20,865 nt of DNA from GWA2-66-18 sp964537395 (GTDB lineage Bacteria > Elusimicrobiota > Elusimicrobia > UBA1565 > UBA9628). The position numbers and the translations under genes are program-made. The stretch lies in the NCBI GenBank assembly GCA_964537395.1, contig CAZIBN010000061.1, positions 1 through 20,865 on the forward strand, in the 5' to 3' direction. The notes beneath the pieces are model-generated. The model saw nothing but the letters and a program-made list of their open reading frames with translations. It was not told the DNA's origin and made no database searches. Within the stretch, counting starts at the first letter, position 1. Every line of letters begins with the position of its first letter. Positions 7,172 through 14,163 of this stretch are shown here, piece by piece.

Positions 7172-7809
7172 TGGAGCTCGTCTCGATCTGCGTCGGAGCC
7201 GCCCAAACACACGCCTGCCGCGGCGAGCTGGTCCGCACCGCCATCTTCAAGACCCCGGTCGAGACCGCCGCGATCGGGGAGCTGGGCCTCGAGGGCGACC
7301 AGCAGGCCGACCTCGCGGTCCATGGCGGGCCCGACAAGGCGGTCTACGCCTACTCAGCGGAGCACTACCCCTGGTGGCATGAGCAGCTTCCCGTAACGAC
7401 GATCCCGTTCGGCTCCTTCGGAGAGAACCTCACCATCTCCGGCTTCGACGAGGAGGCAGTCTGCCTCGGCGACGTCTACCGAGCCGGCACCGCCTCCTTG
7501 CTCGCGATCCAGCCCCGCCTGCCCTGCTTCAAGCTCGGCCTGCGCTTCAACGACCCGGGCATGGTCAAACGCTTCGCGCAAAGCATGCGCCTCGGCATCT
7601 ACTTCCGCGTGGCGGAGCCAGGGCGCGTGCGCCGCTTCGACCGCTTCGAGAAGATCTCCGGGCACGCGCGGCGCTTCCCTGTCCTCGACCTCGCCCGGCT
7701 CTATTTCGATCCTGAGCTCACGCCCGAGAAGGCTCGGCCCGCGCTCGAGCACCCCGCGCTCAACGACAACTGGCGCGGGATGCTGTCCAAGCGCCTGGAA
7801 AAAGCGTAA
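7171..7809 (+). CDS. MOSC-domain protein, YiiM-like
   Basis: This 212-residue protein carries a MOSC domain, the molybdenum-cofactor-binding fold. Visible motifs are GLEGDQQADLAVHGGPDKAVYAY (about 39-61), FGENLT (83-88), LGDVYRAG (99-106), and the cofactor-ligand Cys119 in QPRLPCFKLGLRF. The arrangement is that of E. coli YiiM (about 224 residues), linked to reduction of N-hydroxylated base analogues. I chose the ATG at 7171 because it overlaps the hydrolase stop as TGATG and begins at the conserved MELVSICVG; an earlier in-frame ATG at 7147 lies inside the hydrolase gene. Substrate in this organism is inferred only from family. Confidence 0.88.
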   Translation: MELVSICVGAAQTHACRGELVRTAIFKTPVETAAIGELGLEGDQQADLAVHGGPDKAVYAYSAEHYPWWHEQLPVTTIPFGSFGENLTISGFDEEAVCLGDVYRAGTASLLAIQPRLPCFKLGLRFNDPGMVKRFAQSMRLGIYFRVAEPGRVRRFDRFEKISGHARRFPVLDLARLYFDPELTPEKARPALEHPALNDNWRGMLSKRLEKA

Positions 7810-7820
7810 AGTTACATGCC

Positions 7821-8282
7821 ATGAAGAAACTGGACATCGGCCCGACCGAGTTGGGACTGCTCGCCCATATGATGCGCAAGGTCGATTTCTTCTCGCCGCT
7901 CACCATCGGCCAGCTCGAGAAGATCCTGCCCGCGATCATGCTCTACTCCTACGACAAAGGCGAGACCGTCTTCTCGCAGGGCCAGAAGGGCGACGCGTTC
8001 TACATCGTCTACCAGGGAAGCGTCGAGATCCGCCTGCGGCAGTGGCTCGTGCTCTCCAAGAAGATCGCGACCATGAAGGCCGGCGACTTCCTGGGAGAGA
8101 TCGCGCTGATCTCCAACGAGCCGCGCACCGCCTCTGTCGTCTGCGCCGAGCCCACCTTGATGTTCACCTTGATCGCCGAGGACTTCAAGTTCGTCCTGCA
8201 CGAGAACCCGGCCGCCGCCGAGGAAATGCGGAAGATCGCCGCGCGCCGCAAGTTCGCCTCCTCCCACCAAGCCGGATCGTAA
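7821..8282 (+). CDS. Stand-alone cyclic nucleotide-binding domain protein
   Basis: This 153-residue protein is a single cyclic-nucleotide-binding (CRP-type) beta-roll with no DNA-binding, kinase or channel domain attached. The phosphate-binding cassette is intact, with GEIALIS and PRTASV (92-106) including E93 and R102, the residues that hold the cyclic nucleotide. An upstream strand motif, YDKGETVFSQGQKGDAFYIV (44-63), is also typical. It lies 11 nt after the MOSC gene, and its TAA overlaps the next ATG by one base, so it is probably co-transcribed with its neighbours. A possible internal promoter (TAAAGT, 7807-7812) precedes it. It may regulate a partner protein; none is identified. Confidence 0.85.
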   Translation: MKKLDIGPTELGLLAHMMRKVDFFSPLTIGQLEKILPAIMLYSYDKGETVFSQGQKGDAFYIVYQGSVEIRLRQWLVLSKKIATMKAGDFLGEIALISNEPRTASVVCAEPTLMFTLIAEDFKFVLHENPAAAEEMRKIAARRKFASSHQAGS

Positions 8283-8755
8283 TGGCCTCCCCCGCACGCA
8301 AATACTGCTTCGTCGCCACCGGCTATCTGGTCCGGGACGGGAAGACCCTCCTTCTCAAGCACAAAAAGCTCGGCATGTGGCTGCCGCCGGGCGGGCATGT
8401 CGAGGACGGCGAGACGACCGATGAGGCCGTCCTGCGCGAGGTGCTGGAGGAGACCGGCCTCGAGGCCGAATTCGTCTTCCCGCCGCGCGCGCCGGTCATG
8501 CGCAACGGCCGCGTCGAATCCCTGCACGAGCCCCAGCGCGTGCAGATCGAGGAGATCCCCGGGCACAACCACCACATCGACTTCATCTACTACCTACGCG
8601 CCAAAGCCGGCGTCCACGCCCGCCGCCCCGACGAGAGCGACGACATCCGCTGGCACTCCTCCGACGAGCTCGGCCTCCCCCATGTGCCCGATGAGGTCCG
8701 CGAATCGGGCCGCGACGCCATCCGCCTCGTCGAGGCCTCGACGAGGAATCCTTGA
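8282..8755 (+). CDS. Nudix hydrolase
   Basis: This 157-residue protein contains a complete Nudix box from G38 to L60 (pattern GX5EX7REUXEEXGU, ending REVLEETGL). That motif binds divalent metal for hydrolysis of a nucleoside diphosphate linked to another moiety. The strand before it, GMWLPPGGHVEDGE, is typical of NUDIX proteins similar to MutT/YfcD groups. A later DDIRWHSSDELGL segment is the usual C-terminal acidic helix region. The ATG at 8282 shares one base with the upstream TAA. It is the last gene of the run that starts at 3546. Its substrate is not predictable from sequence. Confidence 0.9.
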   Translation: MASPARKYCFVATGYLVRDGKTLLLKHKKLGMWLPPGGHVEDGETTDEAVLREVLEETGLEAEFVFPPRAPVMRNGRVESLHEPQRVQIEEIPGHNHHIDFIYYLRAKAGVHARRPDESDDIRWHSSDELGLPHVPDEVRESGRDAIRLVEASTRNP

Positions 8756-8780
8756 CCTACGAGGGGAAATCTAGTTGAAT
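8752..8780 (+). promoter_or_regulatory. Candidate promoter of the SWIB gene
   Basis: TTGACC (8752-8757), overlapping the Nudix stop codon, is followed after 17 nt by TTGAAT (8775-8780). Transcription would start near 8787, leaving a leader of about 50 nt that can fold through GCCGG / CCGGC arms (about 8791-8817) ahead of the ribosome-binding site. The -35 is good and the -10 is weak. Confidence 0.4.
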
Positions 8781-8836
8781 TAAGGCTCACGCCGGGAAAG
8801 CCCTTCGAGGCGCCGGCTTCCAGGAGATAAATCAAC

Positions 8837-9094
8837 ATGGCGAAGAAGGCAAACTCAGCGTTCATGAAGCCCTGCACCATCAGCGAGAAGCTCGCGGTCG
8901 TCGTCGGCAGCAAGCCCCTCCCGCGCACCGAAGTCGTCAAGAAGCTCTGGGCCTACATCAAGAAGAACGACCTGCAGGACAAGAAGAACCGCCGCAACAT
9001 CAACGCGGACGCCGCGCTGAAGGCCGTGTTCGCCGGCAAGGCGACGGTCAACATGTTTGAGATGACGAAGCTCGTCTCCAAGCACCTGAGCTAA
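8837..9094 (+). CDS. SWIB/MDM2-domain protein
   Basis: The 85-residue protein is almost entirely one SWIB domain. After a basic MAKKANSAF start come the hallmark segments SEKLAVVVG (16-24), LPRTEVVKKLWAYIKKNDLQD (28-48), then KNRRNINAD and a C-terminal FEMTKLVSKHLS. SWIB domains are best known from eukaryotic SWI/SNF complexes, and in bacteria from chlamydial topoisomerase fusions and small free-standing proteins like this one. A GGAG at 8822-8825 supports the start. It is flanked by its own candidate promoter and a strong terminator, so it looks like a single-gene unit, probably well expressed. A chromatin or DNA-topology role is inference from the family. Confidence 0.93.
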   Translation: MAKKANSAFMKPCTISEKLAVVVGSKPLPRTEVVKKLWAYIKKNDLQDKKNRRNINADAALKAVFAGKATVNMFEMTKLVSKHLS

Positions 9095-9127
9095 GACTTA
9101 GGCTCTTCGGGGCAACCCGAAAGTCGG

Positions 9128-9159
9128 AAGGCCCCCGCGCAAGCGGGGGCCTTCTTTTT
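9128..9159 (+). terminator. Rho-independent terminator of the SWIB gene
   Basis: AAGGCCCCCGC (9128-9138) and GCGGGGGCCTT (9143-9153) form an 11-bp perfect stem around a GCAA loop, followed by CTTTTT. A smaller hairpin with TTCGGG / CCCGAA arms and another GCAA loop precedes it (9106-9121). Confidence 0.93.
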
Positions 9160-9160
9160 A

Positions 9161-9235
9161 GAGGGGTCAGGCTTTCCGATGTTGCGATTCTCGTATCGGC
9201 CGGACGAATTGCAACATCGGAAAGCCTGACCCCTC
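9161..9235. repeat. 75-bp palindromic REP/MITE-like element
   Basis: Perfect 25-bp inverted arms (9161-9185 and 9211-9235) begin GAGGGGTCAGGCTTTCCGAT and end with its complement. One G-T wobble and a further ATTC/GAAT pairing (9187-9190 with 9206-9209) extend the stem. The centre contains CGGCCG. GGGGTCAGG-type ends recall the palindromes mobilised by REP-associated tyrosine (Y1) transposases. No transposase is present in the window and I saw no second copy. Confidence 0.75.
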
Positions 9236-9242
9236 CCGTGCC

Positions 9243-9271
9243 TCGACACCCCGTTGATGGCTTGCTACCAT
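9243..9271 (+). promoter_or_regulatory. Promoter of the first receiver/barrel operon
   Basis: TCGACA (9243-9248), a 17-nt spacer ending in TGC, and TACCAT (9266-9271) form a good promoter with an extended -10. The ATG at 9284 lies 12 nt beyond, giving a leader of only about 6 nt. Confidence 0.55.
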
Positions 9272-9283
9272 CTGGGCACAATC

Positions 9284-9670
9284 ATGGCACGAATCCTGAT
9301 CGTCGACGACGAGCCCACCTTGCTGATGCTGATGCGCGCCGTTCTCGAGCGCGCCGGCCACACTATAGAGGAGGCCTGTAACGGGCAGGAGGCGCTGGCC
9401 AGGCTCGGCGTCGAGCCCGAGGACGCCGCCGCGGTCCTCCCCGACCTCATGCTGCTCGACGTCATGATGCCGATCGTCGATGGGCTGACCGTCGCCTCGA
9501 CCTTGCGCGATCATCCGAGGGCGGGCAAGATGCCCATCCTCGTCATCACGGCTAAGGGAGATCTGCGGGCGCTGTTCGAAGCGATGCCCCAGGTGGCCGG
9601 CTTCTTCCATAAGCCCTTCGACCCCAAATCCCTGCGCGAGGCCGTGTTCAAGGCGGTCGCTCCGAAATGA
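9284..9670 (+). CDS. Receiver-only (CheY-like) response regulator
   Basis: This 128-residue protein is one receiver domain with no output domain. It has the acidic pair D8/D9, phospho-acceptor D59 in LMLLDVMMP, T89 in VITAKG, and K110 in FFHKPFD, so all key residues for phosphotransfer are present. I chose ATG 9284 because it starts directly at MARILIVDDE and follows a promoter; the in-frame ATG at 9254 would lie upstream of the -10 box. Its stop overlaps the barrel-protein start as ATGA, implying translational coupling. The cognate kinase is not in the window. It probably controls the polysaccharide export machinery by protein contact. Confidence 0.9.
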   Translation: MARILIVDDEPTLLMLMRAVLERAGHTIEEACNGQEALARLGVEPEDAAAVLPDLMLLDVMMPIVDGLTVASTLRDHPRAGKMPILVITAKGDLRALFEAMPQVAGFFHKPFDPKSLREAVFKAVAPK

Positions 9671-11241
9671 CCATCGTCCTCGCCGCACTCCTCGCCTTCT
9701 CCGCGTCCGCGCGCGCCCAAACGGCCTCCACGGCGCCCGCGACATCGCTTTACACGCTCGGCTTCGAGCAGCGCGGCGCCGGCAAGACCGCCCAGGCCAA
9801 GGAGACCTTTCTGCGCCTACTCGCCGAAAGCCCCGACAGCGGCGGCGCGCTGGAAGGCCTGAGCCTGTCGTGCCTGTCGCTGGGTCAATATGAGGAAGCG
9901 TTGGGCTACGCGCGGCGCTGGGAGACGGCGAATTCCTCGAGCGCCTACGTCGCGGGCCTGGAGCGCAGGGCGTTGGAAGGCCTGCACCGCCACGAGGAGG
10001 CGCTCGGGGTCGGCCGCCGGGCCGTCGCCCTCGATCCCTGCGACATCCGGACCCAGCGCTCCATCGACTCCGGCCTACGCGAGCGCCGCCCCGGAGTATT
10101 CCCTCGCGGCCGGTTCTACAAGTCGATCGGCCCCGAGGGCCTGGAGACCGGCAGGCCCCAGCGCATCGTTTATGAAGGCCGCTCGGCGGAAGTCCGCGGC
10201 CGCGCGCGGCTGCGCTCCGGCCTGTTCGCGACGGCGGGCGTGGAGGTCTCCCAGGAGGCTACGCGCAACGATACCGGCGGCTTCTCCTACTACGACATCC
10301 TCGAGCAGGTCTATTGGGCGGGCCTCGAAGCGCGCCCGAAGGACGACCACTTCTACTCCGGCGAATACGGCCAGTCCGTGCTTTCGGACAACAAGGGCAC
10401 CGGGGTCGGGCGGCAATCCTTCAGCCGCGTGCGTCTCGGCGCGGAGTGGCATCATCCTCTCGTGCAGACGCGCCTGCGCGCCGAGCGCGCGCCGCGCTTC
10501 CTGCGCGGCACGGGCAGCACCAGCACGTACTTCGTGATCCTGCGTGAGACCTCCTTGCGCGCCGATGCCGCGGCGGACGCGCTCGGCATGCAGTGGGCGG
10601 CCCGCGCCGGGATCTCCGATATCTCCGAGGGCACGACCCTCAAAAGCTGGGGGCTCGCGGCGACCAAGGAGTTCGGCAGCGAGTTGATCGTCCCGAGCTA
10701 CTCGCACGGCCAGACCGAGTTCTACGGCGCGGCCCCCGACGGGCGCCTGCGCTACGTCATGACCGACCGCCTCGGCCTGCGTTGGCGCCGTCTCGTCGAG
10801 GACTCCTACCGCCTGTCGTCGTCCTACGGCTACACCTGGCACCTCGACGGCAACCGCCTTCACGACTTCTCCGGAGAGGCGACCGCCTGGCTGCCGTGGC
10901 TGCGCGACTGCTGCGGCTCGCGCCCCCTGTTCGCGAGCTACCGCTTCGACTCCGAGGACTACCGCGGCCCCGCCGACAGCTACCGCTCCACCGACCGGGA
11001 AATGCACACCCTAGGCGCCTACTGGCGGCAGGGTTGGTGCCATGGCGCGTGGACGACTCTCGGCTACGAACATTCCTTTGTACGTGATATCCGCGGCCAT
11101 TACGAAGGACGCGCCTGGATCGCCGAGGTCGAGGCGTACCGTGCCCGGAACCTGTCTCTGTCCGCCGAGGGCCGCGTCGCCAACAGCACGGTGCGCGACG
11201 AGTCCTACTCGGCGGGCTTGCGCGGACGCTGGAGCTTCTGA
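9667..11241 (+). CDS. TPR plus outer-membrane beta-barrel protein (YaiO-like, putative polysaccharide exporter)
   Basis: The 524-residue product has a signal peptide (cleavage after ARA, residue 17) and tetratricopeptide-type helices (about 25-135, with AKETFLRLLAESPDSGGALEGLSL and repeats of that form). About 370 residues of alternating amphipathic strands follow, ending in Phe (RGRWSF), the usual signal for barrel insertion. TPR-plus-barrel proteins such as PgaA and the YaiO family pass polysaccharides through the outer membrane. A processive-type GT2 synthase encoded nearby supports that role. Three Cys (RDCCG and GWCHG) in the barrel are unusual. The start overlaps the upstream regulator's stop by 4 nt. 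Barrel prediction is firm; cargo is inferred. Confidence 0.8.
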   Translation: MTIVLAALLAFSASARAQTASTAPATSLYTLGFEQRGAGKTAQAKETFLRLLAESPDSGGALEGLSLSCLSLGQYEEALGYARRWETANSSSAYVAGLERRALEGLHRHEEALGVGRRAVALDPCDIRTQRSIDSGLRERRPGVFPRGRFYKSIGPEGLETGRPQRIVYEGRSAEVRGRARLRSGLFATAGVEVSQEATRNDTGGFSYYDILEQVYWAGLEARPKDDHFYSGEYGQSVLSDNKGTGVGRQSFSRVRLGAEWHHPLVQTRLRAERAPRFLRGTGSTSTYFVILRETSLRADAAADALGMQWAARAGISDISEGTTLKSWGLAATKEFGSELIVPSYSHGQTEFYGAAPDGRLRYVMTDRLGLRWRRLVEDSYRLSSSYGYTWHLDGNRLHDFSGEATAWLPWLRDCCGSRPLFASYRFDSEDYRGPADSYRSTDREMHTLGAYWRQGWCHGAWTTLGYEHSFVRDIRGHYEGRAWIAEVEAYRARNLSLSAEGRVANSTVRDESYSAGLRGRWSF

Positions 11242-11283
11242 TGCCGGGCGCCCTGGAATGTCGTACACTCGCCTAAACCCGCC

Positions 11284-11655
11284 ATGAACGCCCTCAAAAA
11301 GAAAGTCCTGATCTTCGAGGACAACACCAGCATTCAAACCTTGCTCGAGTTCTTTTTTCGCAAGCGCGGCATCGAGGTCCGCATCGAGGGCGACGGCACC
11401 GCGGCCGTGACGATGGCGCAGGATTATCGCCCCGACCTCATCATGATGGACTACATCATGCCCGGCAAGGACGGCATCGAGGCCGTCACCGACCTCCGCC
11501 GTGCGGGCATCGCCGTGCCGATCGTGATGCTCACGTCGAAGGCCTTCCCCGCCGACCTGGAGCGAGCCCTCGCCGCCGGCGCGACCGCCTATCTCATCAA
11601 GCCGTTCAATCCGAAAGACCTCGAAAAGACGATCAACCCGTACCTCCTCGCCTAG
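11284..11655 (+). CDS. Receiver-only (CheY-like) response regulator
   Basis: This 123-residue receiver domain has acidic residues E12/D13, phospho-acceptor D56 in LIMMDYIMPG, T84 in VMLTSK, and K106 in YLIKPFNP. No output domain is attached. It differs clearly from the regulator at 9284, so it is not a recent duplicate. A weak -10 (TACACT, 11264-11269) lies 14 nt upstream. The next gene starts 5 nt after the stop, so this regulator probably heads an operon with the HEAT protein and the glycosyltransferase. Its kinase and target are unknown; control of the synthase complex is the obvious hypothesis. Confidence 0.9.
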   Translation: MNALKKKVLIFEDNTSIQTLLEFFFRKRGIEVRIEGDGTAAVTMAQDYRPDLIMMDYIMPGKDGIEAVTDLRRAGIAVPIVMLTSKAFPADLERALAAGATAYLIKPFNPKDLEKTINPYLLA

Positions 11656-11660
11656 CGACC

Positions 11661-12401
11661 GTGCTCGAAAGAGTGCTGCAGGCAGTCAGGGTCGTCGCCG
11701 AGGGCCGGCCGAGCATGGCGTTCGTGATCGTCGCGACGATCGTCCTGCTGCTGATCGTGCTGGCGATGAGCGCCTATCTCCTGATTCTGCGCGCCCGGAT
11801 CCGCCTGCGTTCCCGCTACCGGGCCGGCCGGGCGGCGCTGTACCGCCCCGGCATCGAGTTCGTGCTCATGGAGGAGCCGTACGGCGCGGTCCTCGAGGCC
11901 CTGCGGCCTCGCCGTTGGGGCGACGACGACATCGTGCAAGAGGTCATGGTCGAATCGATGCGGCACCTCGAAGGCGAGCCGTTCGAGACGCTGCGCCGCG
12001 CGGCCGGGGACCTGGGTTTCGTCGCCGACAATGAGCGCCGGCTCGATTCGCGCGACCGTCATCGCCGCGGCCACGCGATGGAGCGCCTTGGCCTTCTCCG
12101 CGCTAAAAAAGCGGTGCCGCGCATCGTCGAGCTTCTCCTCGTCGAGAAGATGGACCTGCAGCTCGTCGCGCTTCGCGCGCTCGCCGCGATCGGCGACCCG
12201 TCGGTTCTGCCGCATTTCGTGGCCGTGGCCGGGCGCATGCCCCCCGGCCTTCTGCCCCGCACCGCCTCGATCATGCTTGAGTTCGGCGCGCCGGGCCGGG
12301 ACGCCGTGCGCGAATTAATGAACCTCCGCGCCGCGGACTTCCCCGAAGCCTCCGTGCCCGATCTGCTCAAGTCCCTCGCCCAGGACTGGGGAGCCGAATG
12401 A
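11661..12401 (+). CDS. Membrane-anchored HEAT-repeat protein
   Basis: The 246-residue protein starts with GTG. It has one N-terminal membrane helix (about 19-43) followed by an arginine-rich segment (44-58, positive-inside), so the body faces the cytoplasm. Residues about 90-240 form helical repeats of HEAT type, for example RHRRGHAMERLGLLRAKKAVPRIVELL and LVALRALAAIGDPSVLPHFV. HEAT repeats are protein-binding scaffolds. The gene is sandwiched between a receiver protein and a GT2 synthase, and its TGA overlaps the synthase ATG as ATGA. It may carry the regulator's signal to the synthase, which is inference from order and topology. Confidence 0.8.
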   Translation: MLERVLQAVRVVAEGRPSMAFVIVATIVLLLIVLAMSAYLLILRARIRLRSRYRAGRAALYRPGIEFVLMEEPYGAVLEALRPRRWGDDDIVQEVMVESMRHLEGEPFETLRRAAGDLGFVADNERRLDSRDRHRRGHAMERLGLLRAKKAVPRIVELLLVEKMDLQLVALRALAAIGDPSVLPHFVAVAGRMPPGLLPRTASIMLEFGAPGRDAVRELMNLRAADFPEASVPDLLKSLAQDWGAE

Positions 12402-13825
12402 GCTCCTGGATCTCGCACGCCAACGCCGCCGTCGAGATCCTGCTCGTCTGGTATTTCTTCGCGCTCAACGCGGGCTACCTGATCCTGTCCCTGCTCGCCT
12501 TTCGCGAAGTGCATCGGCATCTCCTGCGCTCGGTCTACGGCGGCTATGAGCAGATCTCGCGCAGCCCGCTGACCCCGCCCATCTCGGTCATCGTGCCCGC
12601 CTACAACGAGGAGGTCGGCATCGCGCTGACGCTCAACAATCTTCTGCACCTCGATTTCATGCGCTACGAGGTCATCGTCATCAACGACGGCTCCAAGGAC
12701 CGCACGCTCGCGGAGCTTATCGAGAAATTCCATCTCGAGCCCGCGCCCGCCGACAGCCGCGCGCAACTGCGCAGCGCCCCCGTACGCACGGTCTACCGCT
12801 CAAAGCGCCATCACAACCTGATCGTCATCGACAAGGAGAACGGCGGGAAAGCCGACGCGCTGAACGCAGGCTTGAACTACGCGTCTCACCCCTATTTCTG
12901 CTCGATCGACGCCGATGTGATCATGGAGGCCGACGCGCTTCAGCGCGTGATGCAGTCGATCATCGAGAGCGACCGGCGCGTGATCGCCGTCGGCGGCATC
13001 ATCCGCGTCGCCAACGGCTGCCGCATCGAAAAGGGCCGCATCGTCGAGGTCGCGATGAGCGGAAACCCTCTCGTCGTTTTCCAGATCGTCGAATACTTCC
13101 GGGCCTTCCTCTGCGGCCGCACCGGCTTTTCTCGCTTCAACGGACTGATGATCATCTCCGGCGCCTTCGGCGTCTTCGAGCGCGCGCTCGTGCTCGAAAT
13201 GGGCGGCTACCGCGTCGATACCGTCGGCGAGGACATGGACCTCGTGACGCGCCTGCACGCGCATATGTGCGAGAAAGGCGACCGCGACTACATCGTCAAG
13301 TTCGTGCCGGATCCGGTGTGCTGGACCGAGGTCCCCGAGAGCCTGCGCATCCTCTCCCGCCAGCGCCGCCGCTGGCAGCGGGGCCTGCTCGAGGTCCTCG
13401 CGGCCAACGCGCGCATGTTCCTCAACCCGCGCTACGGCGCGGTCGGCATGATCGGCTACCCGTTCTTTTTCCTGTTCGAGGCCTGGGGCGTCTTCATCGA
13501 GCTGCTCGGCTACTTCTTCTTCGCGGTGATGTGGTGGCGTGGCTCGATCCAGGGCGACTTCGCCATCGCCTTCCTATTTGCCGCGATCGTCTGCGGCTGG
13601 GCGCTGTCGCTGTCAGGGATCGTGCTCGGCGAGATGACCCCGAAGAATTATCCAAAGTTCCGGCACCTGGCCGGGCTGGTCGCCTTCGCCTTCATCGAAA
13701 ACCTCGGCTACCGCCAGTACACCACGGTCCTACGCATCCTCGGAAACTTCGACTACATGACCGGGGTCGGCGGCTGGGGCCGCATGGAGCGGCGCGGCCT
13801 GCTGCGCCGACAGGAGCCCCGTTGA
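12398..13825 (+). CDS. Processive-type GT2 membrane glycosyltransferase (polysaccharide synthase)
   Basis: This 475-residue protein has an N-terminal membrane helix (about 14-35), a GT2 catalytic domain (about 60-330) and C-terminal membrane helices (about 350-375, 385-410 and 425-442). All processive-synthase residues are visible: VINDGS (D97), DAD (171-173), the GED motif (277-279) and QRRRW (322-326). Related enzymes (PgaC, hyaluronan synthase, BcsA) polymerise and extrude a polysaccharide across the inner membrane. No PilZ domain is attached, so direct c-di-GMP control is not indicated. It overlaps the HEAT gene by 4 nt and a small TM gene by 4 nt. The YaiP/YaiO pair of E. coli is a possible parallel. 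The polymer is unknown. Confidence 0.9.
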   Translation: MSSWISHANAAVEILLVWYFFALNAGYLILSLLAFREVHRHLLRSVYGGYEQISRSPLTPPISVIVPAYNEEVGIALTLNNLLHLDFMRYEVIVINDGSKDRTLAELIEKFHLEPAPADSRAQLRSAPVRTVYRSKRHHNLIVIDKENGGKADALNAGLNYASHPYFCSIDADVIMEADALQRVMQSIIESDRRVIAVGGIIRVANGCRIEKGRIVEVAMSGNPLVVFQIVEYFRAFLCGRTGFSRFNGLMIISGAFGVFERALVLEMGGYRVDTVGEDMDLVTRLHAHMCEKGDRDYIVKFVPDPVCWTEVPESLRILSRQRRRWQRGLLEVLAANARMFLNPRYGAVGMIGYPFFFLFEAWGVFIELLGYFFFAVMWWRGSIQGDFAIAFLFAAIVCGWALSLSGIVLGEMTPKNYPKFRHLAGLVAFAFIENLGYRQYTTVLRILGNFDYMTGVGGWGRMERRGLLRRQEPR

Positions 13826-14007
13826 GCGTCCCGCGATACGAGAGACGACGCGGGAATTGGATCGCGCGGCAAAGCTGGCGGCCGTGGGTGTTCGTGGCGC
13901 TGATCTTTCTGCTTGCGTGGCAAGTCGCCCAGAAGCGCTTAGCCGCAGCTCCGCACAAGCGCGAACCCGCTTCCGGCGCGAGGACGGCCGCGCCCGGGCT
14001 CTTTTAA
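13822..14007 (+). CDS. Small single-TM protein after the GT2 synthase (TTG start)
   Basis: A 61-residue frame opens with TTG at 13822, overlapping the synthase stop as TTGA, with AGGAG at 13812-13816 in ideal position 5 nt upstream. The product has a basic N-terminus (SVPRYERRRGNW), one membrane helix (about 20-36, PWVFVALIFLLAWQVA) and a polar basic tail. It ends with TAA. Small TM subunits accompany other polysaccharide synthases (PgaD beside PgaC is the known case), so an accessory role is plausible. I see no sequence resemblance to PgaD. Gene callers restricted to ATG or a minimum size would miss it. Confidence 0.6.
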   Translation: MSVPRYERRRGNWIARQSWRPWVFVALIFLLAWQVAQKRLAAAPHKREPASGARTAAPGLF

Positions 14008-14027
14008 TTATTATATCCTCAGGGGCC

Positions 14028-14104
14028 TGGTGGCGCGTACGGGATTTGAACCCGTGATCTTCGCCTTGAGAGGGCGACGTCCTAGGCCGCTAGACGAACG
14101 CGCC
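14028..14104 (-). tRNA. tRNA-Glu (anticodon CTC)
   Basis: Read on the minus strand, GGCGCGT (acceptor 5' arm) pairs with ACGCGCC before A and an encoded CCA. The D arm contains the GTCTAGCGGCC and TAGGAC pattern. The anticodon stem TCGCC / GGCGA encloses CTCTCAA, giving anticodon CTC (Glu, codon GAG). The T arm is ACGGG-TTCAAAT-CCCGT. Length is 77 nt including CCA. It is transcribed opposite to the flanking genes. Confidence 0.96.
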
Positions 14105-14133
14105 ACCAGAACCCCGAGAACGGAAGGAGCTTC

Positions 14134-14163
14134 ATCTTACCAATTACAGCCATGCTGAGGCAA
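14134..14163 (-). promoter_or_regulatory. Candidate promoter of tRNA-Glu
   Basis: On the minus strand TTGCCT (14163-14158), an 18-nt spacer and TAAGAT (14139-14134) precede the tRNA 5' end by 29 nt. The -35 lies within the first codons of the divergent gene at 14152. Confidence 0.45.

Noticed and set aside
9254..9283. Upstream ATG extending the first receiver protein by ten residues
   Set aside because: The extension would start before the promoter's -10 box and adds residues outside the receiver fold; ATG 9284 fits both promoter and family.
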